Shown here in pieces: positions 1 through 13,201 of a DNA stretch of 64,000 nucleotides. The position numbers were made by a program, and so were the translations under genes. The notes beneath the pieces were generated by a model. The model saw only the letters and a program-made list of their open reading frames with translations. It was not told the DNA's origin and made no database searches. The stretch comes from Brachynemurus nebulosus (lineage: Eukaryota; Arthropoda; Insecta; Neuroptera; Myrmeleontidae), in assembly GCA_035578155.1 (NCBI GenBank), contig JAPWDM010000007.1, forward strand, positions 30,168,413 to 30,232,412, read 5' to 3'. How positions within the stretch are numbered: position 1 is the stretch's first letter; each line of letters begins with the position of its first letter.

Positions 1-3000
1 GATCAGTAATATTCAATAAATTATATTTAATTATTATATTTAATTATAGCTTTTGTTTTGACCACACCTCAGATATATTACTCATAATTTTAATATATTT
101 AGTCAATAAATTTGAAAAAAATACATATAAGCTTGTTGAAATAAAAAAAATCATTTTCTCCAATATATTAAATTTAAATTATCATCTATTAAGTTGCCTA
201 ATAGCCGACAGAATCAATAATGAAATACGGGAAAAAATTTTTCAGAAAATGAACTTTTCTAAGATCAAAACTTTAGTAAAAGAAGCTTTTTATTGGATGA
301 TGAGTTACATATATTGTTCACCAACAAACAGCTTTTTTTCGAGGTGCCTCCGAAGATTTGCTCCTGTTGGCTTAATTATTTATGTTTTAAAAAATTACGG
401 AAATGTTTTTCGTATGTTGTATTATAATACTACGATCGATTAATTAAATTTGTTTTATCTGTAACGTCTGAAAAAATTCTTAAAAATGGGCGTTTTTTAT
501 CCCGAATTAACGTTACCATCCCCTTAAGGAGGGAGTTTACGCCAGAAATGACTAATAAACTAATTTTTTTCGAATCTCGTTTTTTGTTTATATTTTGTTC
601 TGTGGTTTTTTACAAACACGAAAAATATTTATTTGTGAGCCGCTGCACAGCCAAGTTGCTGCTCCTTTGTAGACAACGCTGCCCCCTTCCCTCGCGACTT
701 GATCAGTAATATTTAGTTTTGGTGTGTACATGAGTTATAGTATGCACGAAAACGGAACAAGAGGGGTCAATGTATGGGGCTGGAGAGTTTTAATATAAAC
801 CGCTTTTGTTATTATTTTTGTTTTTTACCTTTTCCCGAAAGTTGTGTTGTTCCCGACAAGGAAAATCATATCTCAAGTTCTAGAAAAGATAGAGACTTAT
901 TTTTTTTAATGTTGTTCATAAACATATTGCGCATAAAGTGGAGTATGCTTTTTCCATTTGAACAATTGTAACTATTTTTAAACATTTTTTTTTTTTAATA
1001 AAAAATTGGGTTTTATAATTTTTAGAAGTTTGGGATTACAATTTTATAGTTAATTTTTAAAATTACCTAAAACCCATACTCAGCTTTATGCACAGGTCCT
1101 TTAGGGATAAAATAATGAAAAAATATTGAATGGGGAAGAGTAATGAATGTGTCAAAAACAAAATTTTCTATTTAAAACCCTCACTAATTTGAAAAAAAAT
1201 TTCAACAAGCAAAACAATCATAAATAAAAAAGTTGCTTTTTTATTTGAACTCCTTCCTTAAGGCGTGTATAATAGGTACTTGCCATTTTTTTTTTTTAAA
1301 TCACCCGCCTAAATTAGTCTTTTTCCCTCTAATTAGTAAATATTTAAATAAAAAAATCGTTACCGCAATTTTCTTAAACTAGGAATCGATTACAAAATCA
1401 AGAATTGTCGATTAATTGATGAGAAATTGACAATAAGTTTAAGGGTGATACAGATCAAAAGACAACCACGGCAAGTTTACCATCATTTCTACCGGAAAAT
1501 AAAGTCGATGACTGACGATCTTTTCATGAGATCATGAAGATTTGAACGGTAGTTATGTATATTCCACGATCAGTTCTATCAAAACCATTGCGTTTTAAAA
1601 CGGACTTCAGTTAATTAATTATCCAATTCAAAATTTTTATTTGAAAAATTTTTTCATAAAATTTTTGTGATTAATCAAAGTCAATTCTTGACATTAAAAT
1701 AGTTTTTTTTTTAAATATTATATGCCATACAGAAAGCTGATTGAAATAATTGTTGAACAAGTTTTTGAAAAAATATTCTTATTTATCGTCAGATATAGCC
1801 AAGGTCACATAAAAAGGTTTTATCTCTATTATGGGATCACACAATATTTCGTGTTAACTGCTATAAAAATGTTTATGTTTCTTTATTTCGCTACGACGTT
1901 TATTAATTAATTGATATATTTACGTTTGATGCATTCGACTGTTCAAATCGAATCTTTTGGGTGATTAAAAAGACGGAAAAAACCAAAAAAAATAATTAAC
2001 TGCTTCACGTCTCCGTTTCAACGAATATGAATACACGAATTAAATGATAACAAGCCGAGTATTTTATCATTTTTTCGTTGTACCAAACAATTTAGTTAAT
2101 TAAAACAATAGTGATTTTTGATTCAAACATTTTTTTTTGTTTCGTATTTAGTTATTTTGCTTGAGAGGTTACAGTTTCAACAGAAATCCGGTTTTGATTA
2201 TTTCATTTTGTTGCAGTTTATTTACAAACTAGGTTTTGATCGTGGCTTTACACCCATAATATTAAGAATAATAAAATATAAGTAGCAGGTATGGGGTCAC
2301 TTGACAACGCAATGTAATTGTCTATGTTCAGGAGGACTCACGTCAGCTAGTTATTTTTGCTTTACCCGAGCAGACTATCGTCCGATTCATTCCGACACGG
2401 CAATGTTGGCAAAAATTATTTAGTCCTTTTATTGACTACAGAATAGTTATCCAATAATATATTTTACTTATACTTGATATTTATTAATAAAATACTAGGT
2501 GTCCCATTATACAGAGTGCCCCGTAACGGTTAGTCAAGTGATATCTCAAAAACCATTCGTCGGATAAATTTGAAAATTGGAGATCTTGTTTGACCCTAGG
2601 TTGTGTGGCTTTTTTCATCTAACTCGATTTCATTTCCGGTTACTGGTTTCCAGCCACGTGGTATCAACATATAAATTTTAAATGAAATATGGAATTATTG
2701 ACGGGGAATTTTGATGATTCGCTTAATTTTAGCTTTAACTTAACTGGAATATTCGGTACCTACATAATCTAATCGATTTGAGTGTTTTTTGAGTAAGTTT
2801 CTTATTGATGATATTTTCTCAAACAAAATGAAAATAAAATCAACAAATTTTGAAAAAGGTGCAATTTGGTACAAACTCTGCAATCATAATACCAAAATAG
2901 ACTAATTACTTTATCAAATGCAACAAAGATATCCGTTGGATTCGATTGGATACGTAACTAAAATTTTTTGAGAAATTAATTTTTATAGAATTTTTCTAGA

Positions 3001-3524
3001 TAATTCAACTATGTTTTATTGAAGCTTGATAGTATCAATACGAATACTGATTTTAAAAAAAAGTACATAAAAAAAAATTACATACCATGGGGAAGATTGT
3101 CCATTATAACCCATTTAAATTTTTTTTTATAACTTAAGTAACGGTCCCGCAAATCACTACTTTACAAACAATGATATCGTTTAAAAAGCAATCAATTTAT
3201 GAAAAAAAAAAAACCAATAACAGTCGGTATATTTGCACCCTCCGCGCTATTTTACATGAGTTAATTACAGTGGTGGTTGCTAGAATATTTTAGCTATTGA
3301 TTTAAGCAGTCATATAAATTGTGGCTTATAATTTAATTTTTTGTATTTTTGCCACCTTTAATGGTATTTGGCCCCACTGTCCGACGTAGAGAATTTTCGG
3401 AATTTGAAAATTTCCTTTTGAGGACATGTTTTTAAAGGTTTAAGCTTGACGAATATGCAAAAAATCAATTAAATTGCTTTTTCTGATTCTTAAATATAAA
3501 TCATGCTTTTATTTCATATTTCAG
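1..3524 (+). other. 3' part of an upstream castor intron
   Basis: The stretch ends in a good acceptor (tttatttcatatttcag, AG at 3523-3524) and the following exon begins in phase 1, so an upstream coding exon must exist outside the window. The sequence is AT-rich, with homopolymer runs. Reading frames are short and show no family I know. A phrase near 2500-2530 (gtgtcccattatacagagtg) resembles the ends of common insect inverted-repeat elements, but I found no partner end. Nothing else is supported here. Confidence 0.7.
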
Positions 3525-4264
3525 GGAATCGTTTAAGTGCACCGGCTCGACCACCCACGGAACATCCGAGTAGCCCGTTATCGCAACCGCCGACGCCGCC
3601 CCGCACACCCTACAGTCCCGAAAAATCGCCAATGGTTGTCGATGTGTCCAACAACATTCCACCATTGAGTGAGGGTTCCGATGTACAGTCGCGTCTAACA
3701 TCACCGCAACACAGTGCACTGTCCAGTTCGTCCAGTTGCGGCACGTCCGCCAGTGTCAGTGGTGCAGTGTCCGAACGTTTTCGTGATCTCCAATTTCAAC
3801 AACAAAATGAACAATTAATTGAACGTTTTCAACGTCACCACAGTCGGACGTCGTCGTGTAGTACGGCGACCGTCACCACCCAACAGAGTTCGCAACCAAA
3901 AAAGCCGTCATTTCAAAGTGAATTTGAAAAGGCACAGTTACAAAAAATGTATCCAACTAGTGTGATTAATTTAGCGACGAATAACAATGATCCAATTCAA
4001 AATGACACGTCAACCGGCACGACTCTAGTGTCATCAATATTTAATCAATGTTCCTCACCAACGACTCAACCTCAAAATTTAACTGTAACGAAAACCGCCT
4101 CGACACCATCCAGTGTCACCACAAAAACTGTCACAGTTAAAACTGTAAATAGTGTTAATAGTAGTGTAATGTGTTATAGTGGTGAAAATTCAAACTCAAA
4201 TTTTGAATTAGATCAAATACGGCAAAAAATGGCTGATTTAGTAGCACCAAATAAGTCAAATAGG
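3525..4264 (+). CDS. cas: castor exon A: Ser/Pro/Thr-rich N-terminal region
   Basis: The exon supplies two bases of a split codon and 246 codons, ending in phase 0 at AGG|GTAAGT. The protein is low in complexity: a Pro-rich run with SP and TP dipeptides (PLSQPPTPPRTPYSPEKSP), a Ser block (ALSSSSSCGTS), a Gln-rich stretch (FQQQNEQLIERFQ) and a Thr/Val-rich tail. No zinc finger is present. Codon use is clearly more GC-rich than the surrounding intron, which supports coding. SP/TP sites suggest a phosphorylated, disordered activation or repression region, but that is inference. An in-frame ATG at 3503 lies inside the acceptor tract and is not taken as a start. The assignment to castor rests on frame and phase continuity with the later exons, not on a domain in this exon. 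Confidence 0.85.
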
Positions 4265-4662
4265 GTAAGTAGAATTATGCCTGTACCATATTATCGATTA
4301 AGTATTTATTAGTTTCCGGTCGGAGCTTCGGTTTCGATGAAAGAACGACCGAAACTTCGGTTAAAATTGGTTGGTAAAATGTTATTGCTCTTACTGTTAA
4401 CTCTTTTAGTACCGCCATATACTCCAATATTTTAGATAAAAAATTTAATATCTCTATACATAACTGCAAGTTTGGTACGTTTTGCTTAATTTATTTACAA
4501 TATGATCACTCTTTATTGTACAACCTTCAGTTACCGATATAAGACAATATATATTTGTCAGTTAAATTTTTTCTAAAAATTAGTATGACGAACTGAGCTC
4601 GTCATGATTATTATTTATTTTTTTATTATTTATTATTAATGTTAATACTAAAGTTGGGAAAA

Positions 4663-5323
4663 CAGTGGTCCCTAACAGAATCGCCATATAAAATATTTTG
4701 GGTTGGGAGGGCTTTAAATTTTATTACAAAGCTGCGGATTTTCCTCTGGATTTGAAGATTAGCCTAAGGAAGCTTTTGAGAACAAATCAGTAAAAATCAA
4801 AAATTACCCATTTTTCATAATTTAATATATAATTTTAATTTTAAAAATAATTTAAAAAAATTAACGTTGAATAAATGAGTGGTCGACTGTAATAGAAATC
4901 AATTTAGACGAATTCAAAACATTTATAATGTAACCAGTATCTCTATTTCCTTTATGATTATTTAAATAATATGTATATCTCACCTTCTTTATACCTGCTT
5001 TAATGTAAACAAAATTGATTGTATTAGTAGATTGTATCACTCTAGTAGGTCGCTCACAAGATTGAACATGGTTTTGTTTTTGCATTAGAAAAATATAAGA
5101 TATGTATGTACATATAACAAGCAAAATGATTCATAATATTGGCAAATAAAAAACACAAACAGACACAAAACAACATTAACGATGTGGTATTAGTAGTAAA
5201 ACGTCGTAAAACTGATTTTTAAAAAGATTGATAATATTTTTACGTTTTATGACAGCCCTCCAGCTCTATTCGTAGCCCCCCAGTACAAAATATTTTATAT
5301 GGCGACTCTGTTAGGGACCTTTT
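4663..5323. mobile_element. inverted-repeat DNA element with about 34-bp termini
   Basis: The left end (from 4667, GGTCCCTAACAGAATCGCCA and onward) is mirrored by the right end at 5286-5319; 33 of 34 positions pair, the only difference being AAT versus AGT in the middle. The interior is AT-rich and holds no believable transposase frame. A target duplication is not clear, so the superfamily is undecided. Confidence 0.75.
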
Positions 5324-5344
5324 CTTCCCATCTCTTATACATAA

Positions 5345-6510
5345 AAATGTTTACATAAGTCAGGAAATAAAATAACAATATTAAAAATCACACAGAATAA
5401 AAATTTAAATTGAAATAATCATCAATATTATAGATACAACTTCTGACCAAAAAGCGTTTTATTCTAGATTTAAAAGAAGAAATTTCTACAGATCAGAGGC
5501 AGTTTATTAAAAATTTTTGGGGCATAGTATTTAATCCCAGTTTTGAGTTTATTAGTACGATAAAAGTCAATGTAAATATTATTTTTATTGCGCGTATTGT
5601 GAGAATGTATATCAGTAAAATCAGAATACTTATCTATGTGTTCTTTTACATACATAAGACATTGCATAAGATACATAGATGGAACAGTTAAAACATTATG
5701 TAGTATATAATGACTCCGGCAGTCTTCCTGGTATCCTAGTTTAAAAATAATTCGAATGGCCTTACGTTGTAATTTAAAAATTCTTGACACGCTACTCACG
5801 TGACTCCAGGTTAAAATTGCATACGGTATTTGGCTCTGTATGAGTCCATGAAAAGCCGTTAAAAGTCTTCGCAAAAGAAAGATACAGGATGTTAAACGGT
5901 TGCTCACGGCATTTATACGATTATTCCAGCTAAGTTTCTGGTCAAGGATAACACCCAAGAATTTAACAGTTTTTACATTATCATCACCCTCATTAAAGAA
6001 ATTTACAAGTGCAGTTTTTGCGACATTTAAGCTTAAGTTGTTACTTACAAACTAATTGGTTAATAAGTTCAAGTCTTTAGATGAATTAGCCACCGTCGTA
6101 TCGTCAGCAAACAGTACGAATTTAGCCTCAAACATACATGCTGGTAAATCATTTATGTAGGTATATTAAAAAAAAGAATAGGTCCTAAAATTGATCCTTG
6201 AGGTACACCATAGTATACAGTGTTTAAATCTGAATTAACGCCTTTAAAACTGGCAAACTGTTTGCGTCCTCTTAAGTAGGATTTGATAAGATTTACACTG
6301 GCACGCGAAAAACCATATTTTGGTAACTTCTCACAAAGTATATCATGCGAAACGCAATCAAATGCTTTAGTGAGGTCACAGAAAAGCACACTTGTTGACT
6401 TACCGGTTGTTGATTCGTTAAGTATGTATTCGATTAGCTCATTTATTGCCATTATCGTAGACCTTGAGCTTCGAAAGCCGAATTGTTCATTAGAAAATAG
6501 TGATTAGTCC
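5345..6510 (-). pseudogene. broken non-LTR retrotransposon reverse transcriptase
   Basis: Read on the minus strand from about 6507 downward, the sequence encodes the core of a Jockey/CR1-like reverse transcriptase: NEQFGFR, then DLTKAFDCVSHDIL, then GVPQGSILGPILF, then the catalytic FADDTT (plus-strand 6094-6111), and finally the typical C-terminal part FLGVILDQKLSW onward (5470-5990). The frame breaks near 6170 in a run of A/T, just after GPILFF, and there is a stop near 6050, so the copy is dead. The 5' half (endonuclease, first ORF) is absent, as is usual for 5'-truncated insertions. Such elements copy themselves through RNA by target-primed reverse transcription. The clade (Jockey versus CR1) is not settled by eye. 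Confidence 0.85.
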
Positions 6511-7276
6511 TAAAGGAGTTAACATCTACTTGTCGGATGTCACTATTCGGTGACATTCGGGTTTAATTCAACTGCAATTCAAAATACATCACTTTTTTCT
6601 AGAAATAAAATGTTCTCTTTATGTACGAGTAAGAGCGGACTTTCAAAAAAAAAAAAATCGCACTTTCCAAAAAAAAAAATCAGTGTTAGACCCAAATAGG
6701 AACTAAATTAAATTTTTATACTTTAGTAAAAAAAAAGTATATCAACATGTCTCGCGTTAATAAATTAAAATTTATGATATAAATAATTATTGAGATGAAA
6801 AATATTTCACTATTTTTGTATAAAAAGATATTTTGAATTAATTTACATACGAAATCAGCAATAAGTAGCAACCAGCAGAAGGAAGTAACAAAAATTCGTA
6901 TTTAAAATACGAAAGTGTATTCGTATAGATTTAATTGAACAGACTTAAGTATTTGTTTACGTCAGATAGGTTTAGTTACAGGATACAGTTAACTTGAGTA
7001 GCGATCTTTTTACGATAAACTTGTAAATTTAACCTTAAAATTGTCGCCGCAAGCATTGATTCTGTATGACTATTATATTATGTATACGGATACAGTGATG
7101 TACAGTAGAATGAAAACACAATTAAAATATGGTACCTTCATCAGAACCATTACATTTATTTTATTAGTAACCGTACTCGCGAAGTCGTTCGCGCAAAGCA
7201 TTGTTATAAACTCAATGAGTATGTAAGTATGAGTATGTAAGTGTAATAATTATACAGAACTTGCAAAGAATAATAA

Positions 7277-7511
7277 TTTTTGTGTAATGCATGCACATGC
7301 TCAAAATGGTTTTTCTATTTTCCCGTGGGAATGAGGAATTTTCGCGGAGTAAAAAGTATCTTAAATTTTGACCCAAGTAATAGGTTATCACCACACCAAA
7401 TTTCATAAAAATCCGTCCAATAGTTTTTGCGTAATACGTGCACATGCACAAAATGGTTTTTCTATTTTCCCGTGGGAATGGGGTATTTTCACGGAGTAAA
7501 AAGTATCTTAG
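7277..7511. repeat. two direct copies, about 147-bp period, resembling a retrotransposon tail
   Basis: The phrase caaaatggtttttctatttt followed by cccgtgggaatg and cggagtaaaaagtatctta occurs at about 7289-7363 and again at 7437-7510. Between them lies a phrase of the type caaatttcataaaaatccg, common in the 3' ends of RTE-like non-LTR elements of insects. The duplication is seen directly; the RTE link is inference. Confidence 0.6.
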
Positions 7512-7636
7512 AGTAGTTCTTATTATTAAACAAAATCGAAAATTTATAAGTTTTTTTAAGTTATTAACGAATAGAGTTTTATTAAACGTTTAAAAATGAT
7601 TAACAATTTTCTTACATTTTAAGGTTATTTTGTTAC

Positions 7637-7642
<6 letters not shown>

Positions 7643-7710
<68 letters not shown>
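7643..7710. repeat. (AT)n microsatellite
   Basis: An uninterrupted alternation of A and T of about 68 bp. Confidence 0.97.
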
Positions 7711-7712
<2 letters not shown>

Positions 7713-8096
7713 ACACAAGTAAGAATATATGAACAAAATCGTTATAATTTTTGACGACTTGCAAATATCTTAAGCTTCAGTGGAATTAAAATATTGAATA
7801 AAAAAGTTTAACAGCTAACTAACTCTGATAAATCTGAAAAATTAACACAAAATGTATGTCCTCGTGTGTGTTAAATCATTGACACAAATCTTGTGTATAG
7901 ATTTGACACATATGCTTTGTGTTAAAATATCATAAAAAATTGAGTGGACTGTTCTGGACATGTGAAATGTGTTAATTTTATTACAAATTTTTTCACCGTG
8001 TGTACACAAAAGTCAGACCGTACGAGCCCAACTAATTTTTTCAGCATAAATGGATCACCTAACTCAGTTTTAACAGGTCGCGAACTCTTTTCAATA

Positions 8097-8278
8097 CACC
8101 AATACCTCAATTTGCGTCGTGGTTACGTTCCAAGAAAATTCGACGCGAATTGAAATGACGCAAAGTGAATTATGGTTTTCGAAAATCTAACGACGCACAG
8201 TGAAAATTAGTACTAATTCAGCAGCGACGCAACTGCGAAAAAACGCAAAACAAAACGACGCAAAGCGAGGTATTGGTG
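8097..8278. mobile_element. short TA-flanked inverted-repeat element (MITE)
   Basis: The left end CACCAATACCTCAATTTGCG (from 8097) is mirrored by the right end ending in GAGGTATTGGTG at 8278; 22 of the outer 24 bases pair, and TA stands on each side (8095-8096, 8279-8280). The 182-bp length and TA duplication fit a Tc1/mariner- or pogo-type non-autonomous element. The inside repeats gacgca words. Confidence 0.75.
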
Positions 8279-9132
8279 TATAGATATTCTTTTTTGATAA
8301 GTTTTTTTTTTTTCTGTTAGTTTTCGATGCTACCGTTCCAATTATGATATCCACTACTGTAACAACTAGACACGACATACACTATCAAAATATGCCAGTA
8401 CATTGGTCTATCATTGTTTAACGCGTACGATTGTAATCTATATCTATCTCTCTGCGTACGTGTATAGAAATAAAAATTGTTTATTTCAATTTATAAAATG
8501 GGTGTTTCCAATTGAGTCGGAATTTCAAAAACTAAATTTACAATAATAATAAAAATAAAAAATAAAAAATTGTACCGATAGTTTTTTGCAGTACGCGATA
8601 CGACGCGCTATGCCTATGTGCGCGAGAGGCGCGTTAGACCGCCACAAAATATTTATTTTATTCAGCGTGTACAGCTGGATTTGATAAACTGGTTTATTTG
8701 TTCTTTTGCTTCTGGCACTCTAAGTACATCATCAAAAAAATTACTAAACAAAATAAGAATTCGTATTTATTTCGAAAATGAACAAAAAAAAAAAAAAAAA
8801 AAAAATATGAATAATAATAATATTGTCCTTATTTCGGTTTGATATTTTTTATTTCTTTTTTATTTTGGACCACAGAACATTATAGAAACAGTCCACATAT
8901 AAATATCAGTCGTTCGTATGTTGCAATGAGTTGCAATTTACACCGCTCCTGATTTAGTCTGTTACTTTTCATTACAGTCTATTACTGTTCATCACATCAC
9001 ATTTAAAGAGAAAAAAATATGTGGTGTGTCGTATTTAAGGTGAAACGATCACTTGAAGTTTTCCAAGTTTAGAAATTTTAGTATATTATACTAAAATGTG
9101 TAGTTTTGAAGAATTAGGTGTAGTTTAGAAGA

Positions 9133-9310
9133 AACAAATTTTCAAATATTAATAGATTTGAGCGTTACTTTATGGTATTCCATATTTGTAAATAATAATA
9201 TTTTACTTCGCAAAAATACCACTTTTATTTTGAAACAATATTGTCACAGTTTCAAAATAAAAGTAGTATTTTTGCGAAGTAAAATATTTGTTTATTATTT
9301 ATAAATTTTC
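9133..9310. repeat. near-perfect hairpin repeat
   Basis: The arms 9197-9236 and 9249-9288 are reverse complements with one mismatch in 40, around a 12-base loop; weaker pairing continues outward. A related hairpin is present inside the element at 28494-29222 (about 28985-29130), so this is a dispersed family. Transcribed through, it would form a long double-stranded stem. Confidence 0.85.
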
Positions 9311-9681
9311 AAAGTTAGAATTTTTAACGTACGAGTAAATGCCAGCGAATGATTAGAGATGAATGGGTGGTATGCATTTAAGTAAGTTGTGTCATTAAAA
9401 ACCAACTTTAAGATTTAATAAACTGAAAATTATATTCTTTTGTTTTTGAATCATTAAAAAACTATTTTTTTAATATTGAACGTTTAGTTATTGTAATAAA
9501 TAAAAAAAAAAAAACTATAAAAATGTCATTATTATACTAATACACCCATAATATATTTGTGTATGTGTTAGTTATTATGTGTGCGTACACGTCAACTACC
9601 AGAATCAAATTCATCACTTTTAAAATTATTAAAATTAGAAAATTAAATAATAATCAAATATTAATACTGTTACGTGTATTA

Positions 9682-9906
9682 TTGGCGACGCAAAGATTAC
9701 GCGAGCGCTCCTGGTTTTTTAAATTAGAAGCTGTATCAAGTAAAAATTTTTGTATACGTTTAATTGTCCATAGAAAAATGTACTATACAAATTATGCGCG
9801 AATTACTAGATTTTATATCGCCCATTAATCGTATACGTATATTTTTACTTGATGCTAGTTCTAATTTTACCACCAGAGGCGCGAGTGAGAATCTTTGCGT
9901 CGCCAA
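9682..9906. mobile_element. TA-flanked fold-back element
   Basis: The left end TTGGCGACGCAAAGATT pairs with the right end AATCTTTGCGTCGCCAA, and similarity continues inward through atcaagtaaaaat and gtatacg for roughly 80 bp per arm, leaving a short centre. TA is present on both sides (9680-9681, 9907-9908). No coding capacity; a mariner- or pogo-type MITE is most likely. Confidence 0.75.
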
Positions 9907-11209
9907 TAAAATTTAACTATTTTTCTACACATAAATTATATTTATTTATAGAGAAGAAAATAGACTTAGTACCTAATTCATTTGTCACAAATTTGTCAGT
10001 AGGTACTGATTGATTCACCTTAAGTGTAAAAATTCTATTGACCAAAAAAATTCTCAAAATAAAGGGATATTTTCTTAAAATAAATAAATTTATTTTTAAT
10101 TGTTGGTTGTTAGTTATAAAGGACGGCCATGATAGTATATACTATATATATGCAAGCTTCGTAGTCATTCATCACGATATTACATTAATACATTCGCATG
10201 TTTTTGTAGATACATGATGTGTTTTGGTTGTATGTATCATAATATATCTTAACTTGGGCAATTGTTATCGGATTTATTTAAAATTTTAACTGCAGTTTCC
10301 TAGATAGATTATCTATTGAGCTACCTACGATTTTTAGATACTTCCAATGAAAAACGAATGTGTGTTATGAAAAAAATTTTCACCCCTTTAGTTTTCGTTT
10401 CTCGGGGCCAAACGTTTTCACATTACCTACTATCACAACGCTATTTATAACTTAAATTTGTTCGTAATGTTTTGTGTGACCAAATGGTAACATAATCCGT
10501 TTAGGATAGTTCTATGAAATTTCAAAATATTAATTGTACCAAATAAAATCACATAACTCGATTCTGACCCATTCCTCCCGTCATATAATCCAGTGTACGC
10601 TTGTATTATATAACCTCTCCTTCCCTTCAGTAAGGCTACTTAGTTTACGGACGCTCCGTGAAGAAAAAGATTCCTAAAATTCAACACGCCTAAATAGCAG
10701 AATCTCTTCAAATATGTCGATTATTTACTATTTGTATATAAAAATACATAAACGTGTACATATATTGTGCTTCTGTTAATTAATTATACCGCTATTAACA
10801 TAAATAATTTTAATTATTTTTAATAAATTATTAAATAACGTAAAAAGAAAACAAAATTCGAAACCATAGTGCTCATTAATAGTCATTTTTCATTTTGTGT
10901 TAAAATGTGTTCGACAACCACACCCCTTTCAAACTGACACAATAATAAAATTTCAAAAGAAATTCTACGATGAATAGAATAAAAATCTGGGTCAAGCAAT
11001 TGCCATTTATTTGTGCAAAACTATGAAAATTATTATAATACTCGATTATTTGATAAATATAAAATAAAGAAAAAAAATTATCAATTGTAGAAATAGTTCA
11101 TTTTGTAAGTTCTCGTACGGTTTTTATACAAGCACAGTAAGTTACAGTTGCGTAAAAAAATGTTTGAACAAACATCAAACCTAAAAACATTATTTATAGA
11201 TGAGGAAAT

Positions 11210-11803
11210 CAGGGGCGTAGCTACCGCCGTATCAGCCGTATCAGTGATACGGGGCCCCCGGGCTACAGAGGCGCCTAACGTGTGTAAGCAAAAATTAGTA
11301 AAATGTTATCCACAATGTCACTTAATCTCGTGCTTCCCGGGAAAAAAACATAAAAAAATGTCATACGTGCCTATATAATAGAGTTTTCACTTCAGAAATG
11401 ACAAAAGTCAAAAAAGCAATCTCTTTTTTTCTCGAGTTAAGCGTGCGCCCAAAAGTTGGCAACATGGGTAACTTCAAAACTTCAAATTTGATGGGGCAGG
11501 AGCGGCTATCAGACTTGTCACTATTATCTGTAGAGGCAGAAATTTTAGAAAAACTGAAACCGTCTTCAGCGATAAATGATTTAGTAAATCAATTTGCCGA
11601 AAAAAAGGCAAGAAAAGTGTATATTTAATTTGAATTGTTTGCCTAGCTCAATCTCTAGGAGGAAGCAATAACTTAAAATCAATAAATATTTATTTTAATT
11701 TAATGCAAGCTTTTTTGTTTCTTTTGTGAGAAATCTTTACCCTTCATTTGGGCCCCCCAACCAATTTTGATACAGGGCCCCTTCAAGGCACGCTACGCCA
11801 CTG
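11210..11803 (+). mobile_element. deleted hAT element with perfect 8-bp target duplication
   Basis: The ends are CAGGGGCGTAGCTACCGC and, inverted, CAGTGGCGTAGCGTGCC, and both flanks carry GAGGAAAT (11202-11209 and 11804-11811). An 8-bp duplication with CAG-type ends containing GGCGTAGC is the hallmark of hAT transposons. Only about 594 bp remain, including the 3' end of the transposase reading frame. A degraded relative lies at 40718-41537. Confidence 0.92.
11398..11628 (+). pseudogene. hAT transposase C-terminal remnant
   Basis: The last 45 or so residues before the stop read RLSDLSLLSVEAEILEKL, then a short spacer, then DLVNQFAEKKARKV. This matches the pattern at the very end of ZMYM1-like and related hAT transposases, the tail of the dimerisation domain (R-L-x-x-L-x-L-L-S-x-E, then a final F-A-x-x-K-A-R). 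The catalytic domain and zinc finger are gone. It sits inside the element with matching ends, which supports the identification. The upstream part of the frame is not recognisable. Confidence 0.7.
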
Positions 11804-11814
11804 GAGGAAATATT

Positions 11815-12195
11815 ATCATTGTGTCGTTTTATTTACGGTTTTTAAGACATTGAAAAATTTTAATGACCTCGATGACGTCACTAGATTAAAAAATTTCTTT
11901 TCTCTCAAATCAAGCTTTATGAAAGTAATTTTTAAGTCACTGTGGATTCGCTGAATTAAGGTAATTTCGGTGTGAACTTTACAGTTATGCAAGCAAAATA
12001 ACGAAGTTCATTTTAGAAGTACAGCGGATTCGATAGAAGTCTTTTTTCTTCTGATTTTATATGCGGAAACATATAATTTTTCTAATTTCAACATTCTGTC
12101 ATTTTATTTACGGTTTTAAGAGGCACTACAAAATTTTTATTTGATGAAATATCAATTTAAAAAAATTCTTCTTAAAAAGTAGAAAAATTCTTTTT
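11815..12195. repeat. dispersed repeat related to 22880-23270
   Basis: Words such as tgacgtca, ggaaacatataat, attctgtcattttat and tcaagctttatgaaagt are shared in comparable order with the stretch 22880-23270. Within this copy the attt-acggtttt-aag block appears twice. The ends and class are undetermined. Confidence 0.5.
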
Positions 12196-13201
12196 TTTCA
12201 TATTATTATTTATCGTAGCTTAAAACGTGTCACACTATTAACACTATGAGACCCGAGCACTTTCATAGTAAACTTCCCCGAAAGCCGACAATATTTAAAA
12301 AGAAAAAAAACTTTATATAAACAAATACATAAAATAAAATGATTCAAACACTGAATAGATTCAACACAGATCAACATGTATGTGTAAAACTGTAAACATA
12401 CATACGTGATACGTACATACTACATATACACTGATATTCAAATCAATTTTATTTAAAAATATAAATTATGAATTTAATATAATAATTATCTTAAAACTTT
12501 TTATACATAGAAACCAAAAGAGTAGTGTGTGTTGGTATGTATTTGTGTGAGTAGGAACACATCCGTGTGATGAATGATGATAAACATCATAAACATCGCA
12601 CACATAATGCGTAACCAACTAATCAATAAAATCATTGATTGCGGTCGGCCTCTGGGGATGTTTTGTTTGGTTCCGGATGCCGAAGCCATGGAACTGAAAG
12701 TGTTAACACATGTCTGGAATTTGGGTATTTGAAATACTTATTTTGTAACAAAAATTTCAAAAATTAATTTCAGTAAGTTTATAATTAAATTCAAAATTCC
12801 TTCCTAGTTGAAACAGTAAATTAATTTTGCACATAATAAAACGACAATTAATTCAAATCCTGTATTTAGTTAACTAACAAAATTTCATTGTTTAAAGAAT
12901 TTTTCCCACTACTGTAATTACATAAACGCTAAGCATGTAAACTTATAAGTGGTATTGTAATATAAATATGTTTTTTAATATGCGAGTTAAGTGCATTCAA
13001 ATTTGTAATTAATTGGCATGTACAAAATATTATTTAAATGGAGAAATTTAAATGTAATTATTCTGAATTTCTTTTGTTTAAAATTTATTTCATGTTTGCA
13101 ATTAGTTTTTAATAATTAATATCATTATATGTACCTATAAACAAGGAAGCAATTTGTAAAAAATTGTCGAATTTCTGCTTATGTCAAGTGGATGTAACAC
13201 T

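Noticed and set aside
3503..3524. ATG at 3503 as a translation start for exon A
   Set aside because: It lies in the pyrimidine-rich acceptor tract of a good splice site, and phase-1 entry fits an upstream exon. A transcript starting here cannot be fully excluded.
5345..6510. Active retrotransposon
   Set aside because: The frame is broken after GPILFF and by a further stop, and the 5' half is missing.
7277..7511. CRISPR-like spaced repeats
   Set aside because: Only two long units, in an animal intron, with a retrotransposon-like phrase between them.
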